Positions 9,107 through 18,513 of a DNA stretch of 64,000 nucleotides are shown piece after piece. Position 1 is the first letter of the stretch, and every line of letters begins with the position of its first letter. The notes beneath the pieces were generated by a model. The model was not told the DNA's origin, did not search any database, and saw only the letters and a program-made list of their open reading frames with translations. The translations under genes and the position numbers were made by a program. Source of the DNA: Woeseiaceae bacterium (lineage in GTDB: Bacteria > Pseudomonadota > Gammaproteobacteria > Steroidobacterales > Woeseiaceae); the NCBI GenBank assembly GCA_021773095.1, contig JAJFKR010000040.1:1-64000 (forward strand). The letters are read 5' to 3'.

Positions 9107-10522
9107 TTACGCCGGATCCAGTACCGCGACGGGTACCGGCTGTTTGTTGCTTATCGTCTTCCAGACGTTATAAGCCATGATTAGCATGCCGCTGAAAAAC
9201 AGCAGGCCGCCCACGAGTCGTAATCCGTAGTACGGGTAGGTCGCTTTGAGTGACTCCACGAACGAATAAGTCAAGGTGCCGTCAGCGTTGACAGCGCGCC
9301 ACATCAGCCCTTGTGTGATTCCTGCAACCCAAAGAGCGACCGCGTACAAAACCACGCCGATCGTCGAGGTCCAGAAATGCACGTCGATGAGTTTCGTGCT
9401 GTACATGCCGTCTTTATTGTAGAGGCGCGGCAGCAGGCTGTAGATCGTGCCGATCGTCATCATGGCGACCCAGCCCAATGCACCCGAGTGCACGTGGCCA
9501 ATGGTCCAGTCCGTGTAGTGCGACAACGCATTGACGGTCTTGATCGACATCATCGGGCCTTCGAATGTGGACATGCCGTAGAAAGACAGCGAGACGATCA
9601 TAAACTTGAGAATCGGGTCACTGCGCAATTTATGCCAGGCACCGGACAACGTCATGATGCCGTTGATCATGCCGCCCCAGGAGGGTGCCAGCAGGATGAT
9701 CGAGAACACCATGCCCAGCGTCTGTGCCCAGTCCGGCAGCGATGTGTAGTGCAGGTGATGCGGTCCGGACCACATGTAAATAGCGATCAGTGACCAGAAA
9801 TGCACCACCGATAGCCGGTAGGAATACACAGGACGTTCGGCCTGTTTCGGTACGAAGTAATACATCATGCCGAGGAAGCCCGCCGTCAGGAAAAAGCCGA
9901 CTGCATTATGGCCGTACCACCACTGCATCATTGCGTCGACGACACCGCTGTACAGAGAGTATGACTTTGTCAGTGAGACAGGGATCGCCAGGTTGTTGAA
10001 TATGTGCAGGACCGCGACGGTGATGATGAACGCACCGTAAAACCAGTTCGCAACGTATATATGCTTGATACGGCGTTTTGCGATCGTGCCGAAAAATACG
10101 ATGGCGTAGGCGATCCAGACAACAGCGATCAGAATATCGATAGGCCACTCAAGTTCCGCGTATTCCTTGGACTGGGTGATGCCCAACGGCAAAGTAATAG
10201 CGGCGAGCAGGATCACGACTTGCCAGCCCCAAAATACAAAAGCGGCAAGTTTGTCGAACGCCAGCCGAATGTGACAGGTACGTTGCACGACATAAAAAGA
10301 TGTGCCGATCAATGCTGAGCCGCCAAAGGCGAAAATGACGGCATTCGTATGCAGTGGCCGCAGGCGTGCATAGGTCAGAAACGAAACATCGAAGTTGAGC
10401 ACTGGCCAGATGAGTTGTGCGGCGATAATGACGCCGACGAGCATGCCAACAATGCCCCAGACGACCACCATGATCGAAAATTGGCGAACGACCTTGTCGT
10501 TATAGGTAGCTACTGTGTCCAA
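9107..10522 (-). CDS. ccoN: cbb3-type cytochrome c oxidase catalytic subunit I (CcoN)
   Basis: A 471-residue heme-copper oxidase subunit, the usual length for CcoN. About twelve membrane helices are visible, with conserved histidine motifs including R-P-L-H-T-N (low-spin heme ligand), [10 protein letters not shown] (CuB region), the H-H-L-H-Y pair, and H-x-H-x-G-A-L-G-W in the heme-ligand helix. It reduces O2 to water at the active site and pumps protons, working at low oxygen. It is the first gene of the ccoNOQP operon, and its divergent neighbour is a PAS sensor kinase. Confidence 0.97.
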   Translation of the reverse strand: MDTVATYNDKVVRQFSIMVVVWGIVGMLVGVIIAAQLIWPVLNFDVSFLTYARLRPLHTNAVIFAFGGSALIGTSFYVVQRTCHIRLAFDKLAAFVFWGWQVVILLAAITLPLGITQSKEYAELEWPIDILIAVVWIAYAIVFFGTIAKRRIKHIYVANWFYGAFIITVAVLHIFNNLAIPVSLTKSYSLYSGVVDAMMQWWYGHNAVGFFLTAGFLGMMYYFVPKQAERPVYSYRLSVVHFWSLIAIYMWSGPHHLHYTSLPDWAQTLGMVFSIILLAPSWGGMINGIMTLSGAWHKLRSDPILKFMIVSLSFYGMSTFEGPMMSIKTVNALSHYTDWTIGHVHSGALGWVAMMTIGTIYSLLPRLYNKDGMYSTKLIDVHFWTSTIGVVLYAVALWVAGITQGLMWRAVNADGTLTYSFVESLKATYPYYGLRLVGGLLFFSGMLIMAYNVWKTISNKQPVPVAVLDPA

Positions 10523-10595
10523 AGGACAACCCCTGTTTTGAATTTGGATTGGATTCTGGTCGCTGTGGACAGCGACTCTTGATTCGTCGGTGCCA

Positions 10596-10641
10596 AGTAT
10601 AACGTCAGAATCGCGCGAAGGTTAGCAGATCTTAGAATCAA
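10596..10641 (-). promoter_or_regulatory. Possible ccoN promoter with a half FNR-like site
   Basis: On the minus strand a TATACT hexamer (10601-10596) lies about 75 bp upstream of ccoN. A TTGAT half-site (10641-10637) lies near the position where an FNR/ANR activator would bind, but the second half (ATCAA) is not conserved. A small perfect hairpin (CGCTGT/ACAGCG, 10561-10574) is in the untranslated leader. Control by oxygen is expected for cbb3 operons, but the match here is weak. Confidence 0.25.
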
Positions 10642-10747
10642 TCCAGATAGGTGGCGATACGTATTGTGTTGCTGGAGCGACATCGTGCCAGAATAGTGTT
10701 ATTGATTAAATCTGTGCGGGCCCGGTAAAGCCTGTTCCTGACGTTCT

Positions 10748-12313
10748 ATGAGTAAAAATTCATTGCCCAGAGATATTTCCCAGATAGGCGAGTCCGATGT
10801 CTTTTTCCGCAATCTGCTGGAATCGGCGCCGGATGCAATGATTATTGTCGATGAAAAAGGACTGATGTCGCTGGTCAACCGGCAGGCGCTCACGATGTTC
10901 GGTTACAAGCGAAAAGAGATGATCGGGCAACCCATCGAAATGTTGCTGCCCGAATCCGCACGGGGATCGCACGTTTCTCTGCGTCGTTCCTATACGGATA
11001 AGCCGCGATTGAGACCGATGGGCCAGGATTTGGATTTGGTCGGAGTCCGTAGAGACGGCAGGGAATTTCCGGTGGAGATTAGCCTTAGTGTTGTCGAAAC
11101 GGATGGCGGCAGGTTCATTTCCAGCGTTATTCGGGATGTTACCGTCAGACGCCAGATGGAAAAGGACATCAAAGCGGCACAACAAGAGGCGGAGCGGGCC
11201 AACAAGGCGAACAGCGCGTTTCTGGCGGCGGCCAGCCATGACCTGCGGCAGCCGGTACAAGCATTGAGCCTGCTTAATGGAGCCTTGCGTCGTACGGTCA
11301 AAGACGAAAAGGCGCTACAAATGGTCGAGAACCAGGACGCTTCTCTGACCGCAATGACCAATCTGCTCAATTCGCTGCTCGATATCAGCCGGCTGGATGC
11401 AGGGGCGGTGATTCCGGAATGGGAAGATTTCCCGATGCAGCGGCTCATCGATCGGCACGCAGCCGAGTTTGGACGACAGGCACACGGTAAGGGCTTGCAG
11501 TTCTCCACAGAGCCTTGCCCGGCAGTGGTCCGTAGCGACCCCAATTTATTGGCCGAGGTCGTTACCAATCTCGTTTCGAATGCCATCCGCTACACGGACA
11601 AGGGCGAGGTCAGGATGGCCTGTGTCGAACGTGATGGGCAGTGCCATCTGCAGGTTTCCGATACGGGCATCGGTATTGAGACCGACCAACTTGATGCCAT
11701 TTTTCGAGAATTTCATCAATGCAAATCGCCCGGTGCGAACAAGGAAGGATTCGGGCTGGGTCTGGCGATCGTGAGGCGTTTGACCGATCTTCTTGATCAT
11801 CGTATCGAAGTCGAGTCCGATCCGGGAAAAGGATCGCGATTCACAGTCACAGTACCGGTGGTAACGGCTAGCGCGACCGCCGGTGACGACGACGAGGGTA
11901 TTGACTCAAGACTTCCGGAGCAGGCCAGCGGCCTTGTCATTTTAATTGAAGACGATGTCAACGTGGCTGACGCCTGGGAATTGTTACTGGAAGCTGAGGG
12001 TTACAAGGTCGCGACCGCAGCATCGGCGACCGAATCGATGGCGTTATTGAATCATCTGGACGACCAGCCGGTCCTGTTGATTTCTGATTTTCACTTGCTT
12101 GACGGATCCACCGGCGTCGAGGCTGTCAGCCTCATCAGGGGGTTCTACGACTCCGAAATTCCAGCGTTCATAGTCAGCGGTGATACGTCCAAGGTGGTAA
12201 AAGATGCTCGTCTGCTCGATAACTGTACGTTGATGAGCAAACCCGTTGACACGGCGAGACTCCTGGCTGCCGCGCTCTACGCGTCGCGCTCGGGCAACGT
12301 CCCGCAGGACTAA
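10748..12313 (+). CDS. PAS-domain hybrid sensor histidine kinase with C-terminal receiver
   Basis: A soluble 521-residue hybrid kinase with no membrane helix. An N-terminal PAS domain covers about residues 18-130. The HisKA domain has its phospho-acceptor histidine in A-A-S-H-D-L-R-Q-P (near residue 164). The HATPase domain has an N box (N-L-V-S-N-A-I-R-Y-T, about 275) and a G box (G-F-G-L-G-L-A-I-V, about 336). A C-terminal receiver (about 393-515) has D-D near its start and the acceptor aspartate in L-I-S-D-F-H. The H-D-L-R-Q-P variant is typical of a kinase class often paired with FixJ/LuxR-type regulators. It diverges from the cbb3 operon, and a FixJ-type regulator lies 3.5 kb away. A heme-binding oxygen-sensing PAS is possible but not shown. 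Confidence 0.9.
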   Translation: MSKNSLPRDISQIGESDVFFRNLLESAPDAMIIVDEKGLMSLVNRQALTMFGYKRKEMIGQPIEMLLPESARGSHVSLRRSYTDKPRLRPMGQDLDLVGVRRDGREFPVEISLSVVETDGGRFISSVIRDVTVRRQMEKDIKAAQQEAERANKANSAFLAAASHDLRQPVQALSLLNGALRRTVKDEKALQMVENQDASLTAMTNLLNSLLDISRLDAGAVIPEWEDFPMQRLIDRHAAEFGRQAHGKGLQFSTEPCPAVVRSDPNLLAEVVTNLVSNAIRYTDKGEVRMACVERDGQCHLQVSDTGIGIETDQLDAIFREFHQCKSPGANKEGFGLGLAIVRRLTDLLDHRIEVESDPGKGSRFTVTVPVVTASATAGDDDEGIDSRLPEQASGLVILIEDDVNVADAWELLLEAEGYKVATAASATESMALLNHLDDQPVLLISDFHLLDGSTGVEAVSLIRGFYDSEIPAFIVSGDTSKVVKDARLLDNCTLMSKPVDTARLLAAALYASRSGNVPQD

Positions 12314-12705
12314 CGAGCGAGTAAACTCAGCCAGCTCGCCGGCGATTTCGCCACAGCGACACCGGCGATATAGGCGAACACAGCCAGAGCACCGACGAAC
12401 GCGACGATGCGAATCTTAAGGGTCGGTCCGCGCTTGATCGCGATTGTTCCGAGCACGATATAGCCAATCAAGCCCACAAACTTGGCAAGCAGCCAGGGCT
12501 CTGAGAATGCATTGAGGTGCAGCGTCGATACCAGCGCTATCCCCGATAACAAAAACAGTGTGTCGATAATGTGTGGAGCAATCCGCGTGACTTTCATCTG
12601 CAATTTGTCCGAGCGCGTCATCATCCAATAGCCGCGAAGGAGGAATCCTGAAATGGTCGCGACGCCCGTAATCACGTGCAGCGATTTAATCAGTAAATAG
12701 GCCAA
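12310..12705 (-). CDS. SirB2-family membrane protein
   Basis: A 131-residue protein with four predicted membrane helices. It opens M-A-Y-L-L-I-K-S-L-H-V, the histidine-containing first helix typical of the SirB2 family, and has an R-G-Y-W-M-M segment after it. The family name comes from a Salmonella gene affecting invasion regulator expression, but the biochemical role is unknown. The stop codon overlaps the end of the convergent histidine kinase by 4 bp, and no operon partner is present. Confidence 0.8.
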   Translation of the reverse strand: MAYLLIKSLHVITGVATISGFLLRGYWMMTRSDKLQMKVTRIAPHIIDTLFLLSGIALVSTLHLNAFSEPWLLAKFVGLIGYIVLGTIAIKRGPTLKIRIVAFVGALAVFAYIAGVAVAKSPASWLSLLAR

Positions 12706-12880
12706 GGTCCTGTACTCCGGTCGGGCGGTGCCGCCATTCTAGTTGAATGGCCGGCCGATTATCCACATACCTATGCGTAATCCGGTGACTCATACGTGTT
12801 CCTACTTATGGTGTCTGGCAGGGTGTCTGGCAATGTGTTGAACCAGATAAACCAACATTTCGAGGCCCATAAAAACGATC

Positions 12881-14110
12881 ATGAAAAGCAAAAGCACCGC
12901 TATTCTGTCCGCAGCATCGCTGCTGTTCTCTGCAGCCACCACTGCGGTGGCTGATGCGGGCGATGACCTGGCGACAGCGATCACCTCCGGCAAGGCAGGC
13001 ATCAATGTACGGGCTCGCTACGAGGGAGTAGACAAGGATAACGCGCTCAAGGACGCGAATGCTCTCACGACTCGACTTCGGCTGAACTACCGGACCGGAA
13101 AATGGCAGGGTTGGTCCGCATTCGCGGAGTATGACCACGTTTTTCACCTGATAAGGGACTTCAATGCGGGCGGTGGTACCACGCCGGCGAAAGATGGTGT
13201 GTATCAAACGGTTCTGGATCCTAAAGGGTCTGACCTGAATCAGTTGTATTTTAATTACAGCGTTTCGGATGACTGGAAGCTGCGCATCGGACGGCAACGT
13301 GTGTTACTCGACAACCAGCGCTTTGTGGGTGGCGTTGGCTGGCGACAAAATGAACAAACGTACGACGCGCTCTCGGTTTCGACCTCGGCAGTTCCGCATA
13401 CGGCCCTGCTGTATGCATACGTCGGTCAGGTAAGGCGCATCTTAGGTCAAAACTCCGCTGCCGGAAAAATGAATGTCGAAACGCATCTACTGAATGCGAA
13501 GGTCACGATCAACGATAGCTGGTCGGTTACGCCTTACCTCTACCTCATCGACAATGACGATGCAGCGGCGACCTCGACCTCGACTCTTGGTGCTCGACTT
13601 GCCGGTAACGTCAAAGTTGGTGGCGGAAAAGTCGGGTTGGTCGCTGAATTGGCGACACAATCGGACGCAGGTAATAATCCGGCCAGTTACGACGCCGAAT
13701 ATTCACACCTGAGCGCACTGTGGTCGATGGACAGTGGTTTGTCTCTGGGACTCGCTTACGAGTCGCTCGGTACGGATAGTGCCAACTTCGAGTCATTCAG
13801 AACGCCGTTAGCTACCTTGCATGCATTCCAGGGCTGGGCCGACATGTTCTTGTCGACTCCGGACGAAGGCATCGATGATCTGTACGCAACCGTCAAATTC
13901 AAGGCGGGTAAATGGAATCTGACAGGCGTCTACCACGACTTTTCCGCAGAGACCGGCAGCTTTGACTTCGGTACGGAGTTTGATCTGTCCGCGGGCACGA
14001 AGCTTTCCGATAATTACGGCATCCTGTTCAAGGGCGCCTTCTTCTCCAGCGATTCGTTGTCTTATGTAGACACGAACAAGTTCTGGATCATGTTCACGGC
14101 TAACTACTAG
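12881..14110 (+). CDS. Outer-membrane beta-barrel porin, alginate-export-like family
   Basis: A 409-residue protein with a signal peptide (residues 1-25, cleavage near A-V-A-D-A). Alternating beta strands then run to a terminal F-T-A-N-Y, the aromatic C-terminus expected for BAM-inserted barrels. Blocks such as T-T-R-L-R-L-N-Y-R-T and R-I-G-R-Q-R-V-L-L-D-N-Q-R-F resemble alginate-export/porin families. The substrate cannot be read from sequence. The gene stands alone between a convergent USP gene and an upstream intergenic stretch holding a short direct repeat (GTGTCTGGCA twice, about 12811-12833). A hairpin terminator follows the gene. Confidence 0.8.
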   Translation: MKSKSTAILSAASLLFSAATTAVADAGDDLATAITSGKAGINVRARYEGVDKDNALKDANALTTRLRLNYRTGKWQGWSAFAEYDHVFHLIRDFNAGGGTTPAKDGVYQTVLDPKGSDLNQLYFNYSVSDDWKLRIGRQRVLLDNQRFVGGVGWRQNEQTYDALSVSTSAVPHTALLYAYVGQVRRILGQNSAAGKMNVETHLLNAKVTINDSWSVTPYLYLIDNDDAAATSTSTLGARLAGNVKVGGGKVGLVAELATQSDAGNNPASYDAEYSHLSALWSMDSGLSLGLAYESLGTDSANFESFRTPLATLHAFQGWADMFLSTPDEGIDDLYATVKFKAGKWNLTGVYHDFSAETGSFDFGTEFDLSAGTKLSDNYGILFKGAFFSSDSLSYVDTNKFWIMFTANY

Positions 14111-14133
14111 AGCGCAGTAGAAGGTCGTAACAG

Positions 14134-14163
14134 CGGGGCCTCGTCCGCGAGGCCCCGTTTCTT
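14134..14163 (+). terminator. Rho-independent terminator between porin and USP gene
   Basis: A perfect 10-bp stem (CGGGGCCTCG / CGAGGCCCCG) with a TCCG loop is followed by TTTCTT. It lies 24 bp past the porin stop in the convergent gap. The T tract is on the plus strand, so it mainly serves the porin. Confidence 0.85.
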
Positions 14164-14173
14164 ATCAGAGTCT

Positions 14174-15136
14174 TCAGGCGGCTTCGTGGTTTTCGAGGCC
14201 GACCGGAGTCTTGAACCAGTCCGGCTTCACGATCAGAAGATCGCAGGGAAGATATTCGAGCGTTCGTTCCGCTGTAGCACCGATAAACAATCGTTTCCAT
14301 CGATTCCTGGCAACGGCACCCATGACAACGACGTCAGCGCCGACTTTTTCTGCGATAGCCGGCAATTCTTCGTGTGTTAATCCCGCAACCAGATGCGCCT
14401 TGTCCTCATCGACCCGATGAAAATCGGTGATTTCAGTGAAGCGTTTTTGATGGTCTTCGTGCATTTGCTGTTCGATCTCGTCGAACGGCAGCGATACCGG
14501 GATATAGGCATTGGCGGTCGCCGTAGCAACTGCGATTCGCGGATCATAGGAATGGAACGCATGCACCTCGCCGCCAACCCTGTCGGCCAGCAGCTTGCTC
14601 AGCTGCAATATTTCGTCGTCCAGCGCCGCCGGTTTGTCGTGCTGATTCATTGGGTCTATTGCCGCGACGAAAACGGGTGAGTCGGACAATTGACTGGGTT
14701 TGACCAACCACACTCGGGTAGGACAGGTCCTGATCAGGTTCCAGTCTGTGTTCGTCAACAACGCTCGCGTGACTGCCGAGTGATGATGCGTGTCTTTGAT
14801 GACAATGTCAGCGTTCGTTTCTACGGCGTGTCTGACGATTCCTTCATGGAGAGGGTGGTCCCAGACAGCAGATGTCTTGACGGTAATGCCGTCAGCACGC
14901 AACGGTTCTGCGAGAGCTTCAAGGTGTCTTTCGTGATTCTGAATGACCTCCGTGCGAGCTTTTTCAAGAGATGGAGAGTCAAAAAGGCGATCGCCGCTCA
15001 GGTATTCGTTGTAATAACAGATCAGCAGCTCAAGTTCAGCACCCGTTTTTTTTGCCAGCCAGGATGCGCGACGAATCCCCGGTTGATCCTCGGTCGTCGG
15101 ATCAATGACGGCGAGGATATTTGTGATCTCTTTCAT
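14174..15136 (-). CDS. Tandem universal stress protein (UspE-like)
   Basis: A 320-residue cytoplasmic protein made of two USP domains (about residues 1-150 and 158-308). The second contains the nucleotide-binding loop G-A-V-A-R-N-R-W-K-R-L-F-I-G-A-T-A-E (G-x-x-G-x-G-type), suggesting ATP or AMP binding. The first repeat has a weaker version ending in T-R-V-W-L-V. Tandem USPs of this size resemble E. coli UspE. These proteins are often induced by oxygen limitation or growth arrest, which fits the nearby cbb3 cluster, but no regulatory site was identified. Confidence 0.9.
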   Translation of the reverse strand: MKEITNILAVIDPTTEDQPGIRRASWLAKKTGAELELLICYYNEYLSGDRLFDSPSLEKARTEVIQNHERHLEALAEPLRADGITVKTSAVWDHPLHEGIVRHAVETNADIVIKDTHHHSAVTRALLTNTDWNLIRTCPTRVWLVKPSQLSDSPVFVAAIDPMNQHDKPAALDDEILQLSKLLADRVGGEVHAFHSYDPRIAVATATANAYIPVSLPFDEIEQQMHEDHQKRFTEITDFHRVDEDKAHLVAGLTHEELPAIAEKVGADVVVMGAVARNRWKRLFIGATAERTLEYLPCDLLIVKPDWFKTPVGLENHEAA

Positions 15137-15330
15137 GATTCACACCCGATGCAGTGTTGTTTATGCGTTCAACGTCTCAAATCCAGCATACGCGCCAATA
15201 AGCCGCAATCCATAAGTCGTGTTGCTTAAGCGCTCTCGGTTTGTACCTATCGGTTGATACGTGGATTTACTGATTCGTGTTGTCCGATTCAGCGATAAAA
15301 TGAACCGGTGAACTTACTTTGGAGGACACC

Positions 15331-15681
15331 ATGTCTGGTGCGCCACACGACGCGCTGCGCGCGGAACTTGAAGCCAAGAAACAGGAACTTTCGGCGCGCC
15401 TGGAACGCATTACGGCGAATCTGCAACGTGGATTCAATGCGGACTCGAAGGAGATGGCAAAGGAGCTGGAAGATTCGGAAGTCGTGGATGCACTTGGCAA
15501 CGAGGCACGTGAAGAAATCAGCAAGATTTCTGCAGCACTGGCACGACTGGACAACGGTCGGTATGGAACTTGTTCCGAGTGCGCGGAGCCGATCGAGGCG
15601 GATCGAATGAAGGTCTATCCATATGCAGATGAGTGCATCGATTGTGCGCGGTATGAGGAGCGGCGCAGGTCGCGGCTGTAG
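15331..15681 (+). CDS. DksA/TraR-type C4 zinc-finger protein
   Basis: A 116-residue protein starting at the ATG at 15331, 4 bp after a strong GGAGGA ribosome-binding site; an upstream TTG is less likely. An N-terminal coiled coil (residues 8-75, rich in E, A, L and R) leads to a four-cysteine zinc finger, C-S-E-C ... C-I-D-C. This is the DksA/TraR architecture of proteins that enter the RNA polymerase secondary channel. It is shorter than E. coli DksA, so it is more likely a DksA paralogue or YbiI/TraR-like protein. Its TAG stop codon is supplied by a GC-rich palindromic repeat. Confidence 0.88.
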   Translation: MSGAPHDALRAELEAKKQELSARLERITANLQRGFNADSKEMAKELEDSEVVDALGNEAREEISKISAALARLDNGRYGTCSECAEPIEADRMKVYPYADECIDCARYEERRRSRL

Positions 15682-15770
15682 GAGCGCGCCCTGCGCGCGA
15701 CCTTACTGGGATTGGCCCTTTTGCAACCTGACGGTTGCCGCTTCGGTTCGCGCGCAAGGCGCGCTCCTAC
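15678..15770 (+). repeat. Inverted pair of GTAGGAGCGCGCC palindromic repeats
   Basis: The left arm (15678-15702, GTAGGAGCGCGCC then TGCGCGCGACC) and right arm (15745-15770) are near-perfect inverted copies separated by about 42 bp. Related single copies lie at 26475-26498 and 59020-59043. The left arm contains the TAG stop of the DksA-like gene and the right arm contains the TAG stop of the convergent FixJ-type gene. The pair could form a long hairpin and act as a bidirectional terminator. It resembles REP-type dispersed elements. Confidence 0.8.
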
Positions 15771-16384
15771 GACGCTGTCATATGCATTTTCACCAGGTCG
15801 GCGAGCGATCTGGCCTGCATTTTCTCCATGACTCTGGCGCGATGAATTTCGACCGTGCGCTGGCTGACGCCAAGCTCGTAGGCAATCACCTTGTTGGGTT
15901 TGCCGGTCACTACCAGATCGAAAACTTCGCGCTCACGATTCGTCAGTCGATCCAGCCGCAGTGCGACCTCAGCGTGTTGTTGTTGCGCTTCCCGGCGCTC
16001 TTCGTCCGTGTCGAGCGCTTCACGAATCCGGTCGAGTAATTCCTGATCACGAAAAGGCTTTTGAATAAAATCAACAGCACCTTTTTGCATCGCGTCAACG
16101 GCCATAGGGACATCGCCATGGCCAGTGATGAAAATGATCGGCAAGGTGTTTTCGCGCCTTATCAGCTCTTCCTGCAGCTCCAGGCCACCAAGCCCCGGCA
16201 AGCGAATATCAAGAACGAGGCAACCCGGACGCTGGTCAGCCACATTTTCGAGAAATTCGTCTGCGGAGCCGAAAATCTCATGCTGCAGATTTACCGAGTC
16301 CATGAGTGCCTGCATCGCAAATCGGATGGCGGCGTCGTCATCGACAATGAACACTGTCGGCGATTGTTTCGTTTGAGGAGTCAT
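15767..16384 (-). CDS. FixJ-family two-component response regulator
   Basis: A 205-residue regulator from the ATG at 16384; an in-frame GTG at 16450 would add 22 unlikely residues. A receiver domain (acidic V-D-D-D near residue 14, acceptor aspartate in V-L-D-I-R-L-P, lysine in I-Q-K-P-F) is followed by a LuxR-type helix-turn-helix (L-T-N-R-E-R-E-V-F-D-L-V). The V-I-A-Y-E-L-G-V-S-Q-R-T-V-E-I-H-R segment is typical of FixJ. It probably answers to a PAS histidine kinase; the one at 10748 is the nearest candidate. Its stop codon lies inside the right arm of the palindromic repeat. Confidence 0.92.
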   Translation of the reverse strand: MTPQTKQSPTVFIVDDDAAIRFAMQALMDSVNLQHEIFGSADEFLENVADQRPGCLVLDIRLPGLGGLELQEELIRRENTLPIIFITGHGDVPMAVDAMQKGAVDFIQKPFRDQELLDRIREALDTDEERREAQQQHAEVALRLDRLTNREREVFDLVVTGKPNKVIAYELGVSQRTVEIHRARVMEKMQARSLADLVKMHMTAS

Positions 16385-16471
16385 TGGCGTTAGATTGGAC
16401 CAGAAAGAATGACATTTTGCGAGTATTTTGGACCATTGCGACGCGACCACCGTGCCATCGGCGCGTCTGAC

Positions 16472-17572
16472 CTAATCGAGACGCTTGGTAAATCGCTTCG
16501 CGGCGACCGTCATCGCGATCGCGGTAAAGACTATCAGGTAGCCCAGATCGGGCATTAATTCGCCGATTGGAGCCTCTCTCAACATGATGCCGCGTGTCAG
16601 ACGGATAAAGTGTGTCGTTGGCAGTATTTCACCAATGTACCGGGCGGCGACGGGCATCCCATCGAACGGAAACATGAAACCGGATAGCAGGATTGATGGC
16701 ATCAAAATGAATACGGTTACCTGCATGGCCTGGAATTGCGTGTGCGTCGCGGTTGAAATCAGGAGTCCCAGGGCCAGATTTGCTGCGATAAATGCCGAGC
16801 CGGCTATATACAAGTCGACCACGCTGCCGCGTATCGGCACGTCGAACAGAAACTGTCCGACGCCAAGAATGATCGCCAGTTGCAACAATCCGATCGCTAC
16901 ATAGGGTGTGACTTTACCGACCATGAGTTCAGCGGAGGTAACGGGTGTGTTGATCAATAGCTCGAGGTTGCCGCGTTCTCGCTCGCGAACAATTGCGACA
17001 GCGGTAAACAGCATCATCGTCATCATGAGAATAATGCCCATGAGTCCTGGCACGATATTGACGGGCGTGCGACGCTCGGGATTGTAGTAGGGGCGAACCT
17101 CGATCAGTCCCTGTTTATTGTCGCGCGGCGGCGCTGAGTCAAACTCAATGGGCATGGTGCGCAATTGGTTGGCGACGCCCAATATCGTCGGGTCGCTGCC
17201 GTCAACGAACAGGTGCACGGCCGACCGGTTCTTATCAGCAACACGACGGTCAAAATCTGCCGGGATCAGGACGCCGAGCGAAATTTCTCCGCGACGCAAC
17301 AAAGATTCAAGTTCAGCTGCAGTCTGTGCTGTTTTACTAATTTTGACGACCTGAGATGCGGCCAGCTCGGAAACGAACTGCCGCGACAGATGAGTGCCGG
17401 CTTTATTTGCAACCGCCGTTCTCAAGTTGCGAACATCGGTGTTAATGGCGTAGCCGAACAACAGAATTTGCATGATGGGCAAGCCAAACACCATGCCAAA
17501 TGTCAGCCTGTCACGGCTCAGTTGCACGACTTCTTTCTTGATAATAGCGCCGAGGCGCGACAAGGATATCAT
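16472..17572 (-). CDS. ABC-2 type transporter permease (YbhR/YhhJ-like)
   Basis: A 366-residue permease. There is one N-terminal helix (about 25-45), a long periplasmic segment (about 46-170), then five helices in the C-terminal half with R-E-R-E-R-G-N-L-E-L-L and S-G-F-M-F-P-F signatures of the ABC-2 permease family. The start overlaps the ATPase gene stop by 4 bp (ATGA). With the HlyD-type lipoprotein and ATPase it forms an efflux pump resembling the YbhGFSR system of E. coli, but with a single permease gene, which suggests a homodimer. The substrate is unknown; drugs or lipophilic compounds are usual. Confidence 0.92.
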   Translation of the reverse strand: MISLSRLGAIIKKEVVQLSRDRLTFGMVFGLPIMQILLFGYAINTDVRNLRTAVANKAGTHLSRQFVSELAASQVVKISKTAQTAAELESLLRRGEISLGVLIPADFDRRVADKNRSAVHLFVDGSDPTILGVANQLRTMPIEFDSAPPRDNKQGLIEVRPYYNPERRTPVNIVPGLMGIILMMTMMLFTAVAIVRERERGNLELLINTPVTSAELMVGKVTPYVAIGLLQLAIILGVGQFLFDVPIRGSVVDLYIAGSAFIAANLALGLLISTATHTQFQAMQVTVFILMPSILLSGFMFPFDGMPVAARYIGEILPTTHFIRLTRGIMLREAPIGELMPDLGYLIVFTAIAMTVAAKRFTKRLD

Positions 17573-18510
17573 TGTCCGTTTTCCTCAGCCTTCATCGTGA
17601 CCGCGACGAACACGTCTTCAAGCGTTGGGGGAGCCATGACTGTTTCACCAGTAACGCCGCTACTCTCAAGGGCTCTCTCTACGATGCTGATCGGATCGGA
17701 ATGGATTTCGCGGATAAGCACCCGAAGCCTGATGCCGAGTTGCGTAACGCTGGCGATTTCCGGTTGCTCATCGATCGCCACCTGCGCCGCATAGGGATCG
17801 TCTGCCGTGACCTCGATGATGTGCATTCCGGTGGCGGCCTGCAGCTCCTGTGGTGTTCCATCGGCAACTTTGACACCGTGGTCGAGAATGGCGAGGCGAT
17901 GGCAGCGCTCCGCTTCGTCCATATAATGGGTCGAAACCAAAACCGTAGTACCGGTCTCGGCCAGGCGGAACAGATTAGCCCAGAAGTCGCGACGACTCTG
18001 TGGGTCAACCGCACTCGTTGGTTCGTCGAGTAGCAGCAATTCCGGGTGGTGCAATACTGCGCAGGCGAGGGCGAGGCGTTGTTTTTGTCCGCCGCTCATG
18101 GTGCCCGCGAGTTGCTTCTGTTGCGGCGCGAGGTCGTATTTTACGAGCAGTTCATCAATGCGGCTTTTTCTCGTTCGCGCGGGAACTGAATAGATCTCGG
18201 CAATGAAATTCAGATTTTCCCCAACGGACATATCGCCGAACAAGGAGAATTTCTGCGTCATATAGCCGATCTTCGGTTTGAGCAGATCAGCTTTACCCGG
18301 AATTTTTGTGCCGAGCACGTCGGCGGACCCATCGGTTGGCGTCAATAATCCGCAAAGCATACGAATGGTCGTCGATTTTCCGGATCCATTGGGCCCGAGA
18401 AAGCCATAGATTTGGCCGCGTGGGACATTGAGGTCGAGCTCGCTGACGGCGCGCAGATCACCGAATGTCTTAGTCAGTCCCCGAGCCTCAATCGCATATT
18501 CAGAAGACAT
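17569..18510 (-). CDS. ABC transporter ATP-binding protein (efflux, YbhF-like half)
   Basis: A 313-residue ATPase from the ATG at 18510; a GTG one codon earlier is also open. Walker A is G-P-N-G-S-G-K-S-T, the signature is M-S-G-G-Q-K-Q-R, Walker B is L-L-L-D-E-P-T-S-A, and the H-loop is V-S-T-H-Y-M-D-E-A-E. The C-terminal 80 residues form the extra domain seen in DrrA-type exporters. It is a single-nucleotide-binding-domain protein, unlike the double YbhF. It lies 3 bp after the HlyD gene and overlaps the permease by 4 bp. Confidence 0.94.
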   Translation of the reverse strand: MSSEYAIEARGLTKTFGDLRAVSELDLNVPRGQIYGFLGPNGSGKSTTIRMLCGLLTPTDGSADVLGTKIPGKADLLKPKIGYMTQKFSLFGDMSVGENLNFIAEIYSVPARTRKSRIDELLVKYDLAPQQKQLAGTMSGGQKQRLALACAVLHHPELLLLDEPTSAVDPQSRRDFWANLFRLAETGTTVLVSTHYMDEAERCHRLAILDHGVKVADGTPQELQAATGMHIIEVTADDPYAAQVAIDEQPEIASVTQLGIRLRVLIREIHSDPISIVERALESSGVTGETVMAPPTLEDVFVAVTMKAEENGQ

Positions 18511-18513
18511 CAC

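Noticed and set aside
10637..10650. A full FNR/ANR box upstream of ccoN
   Set aside because: Only one half-site (TTGAT) fits; the second half diverges, so it is listed only as a weak candidate.
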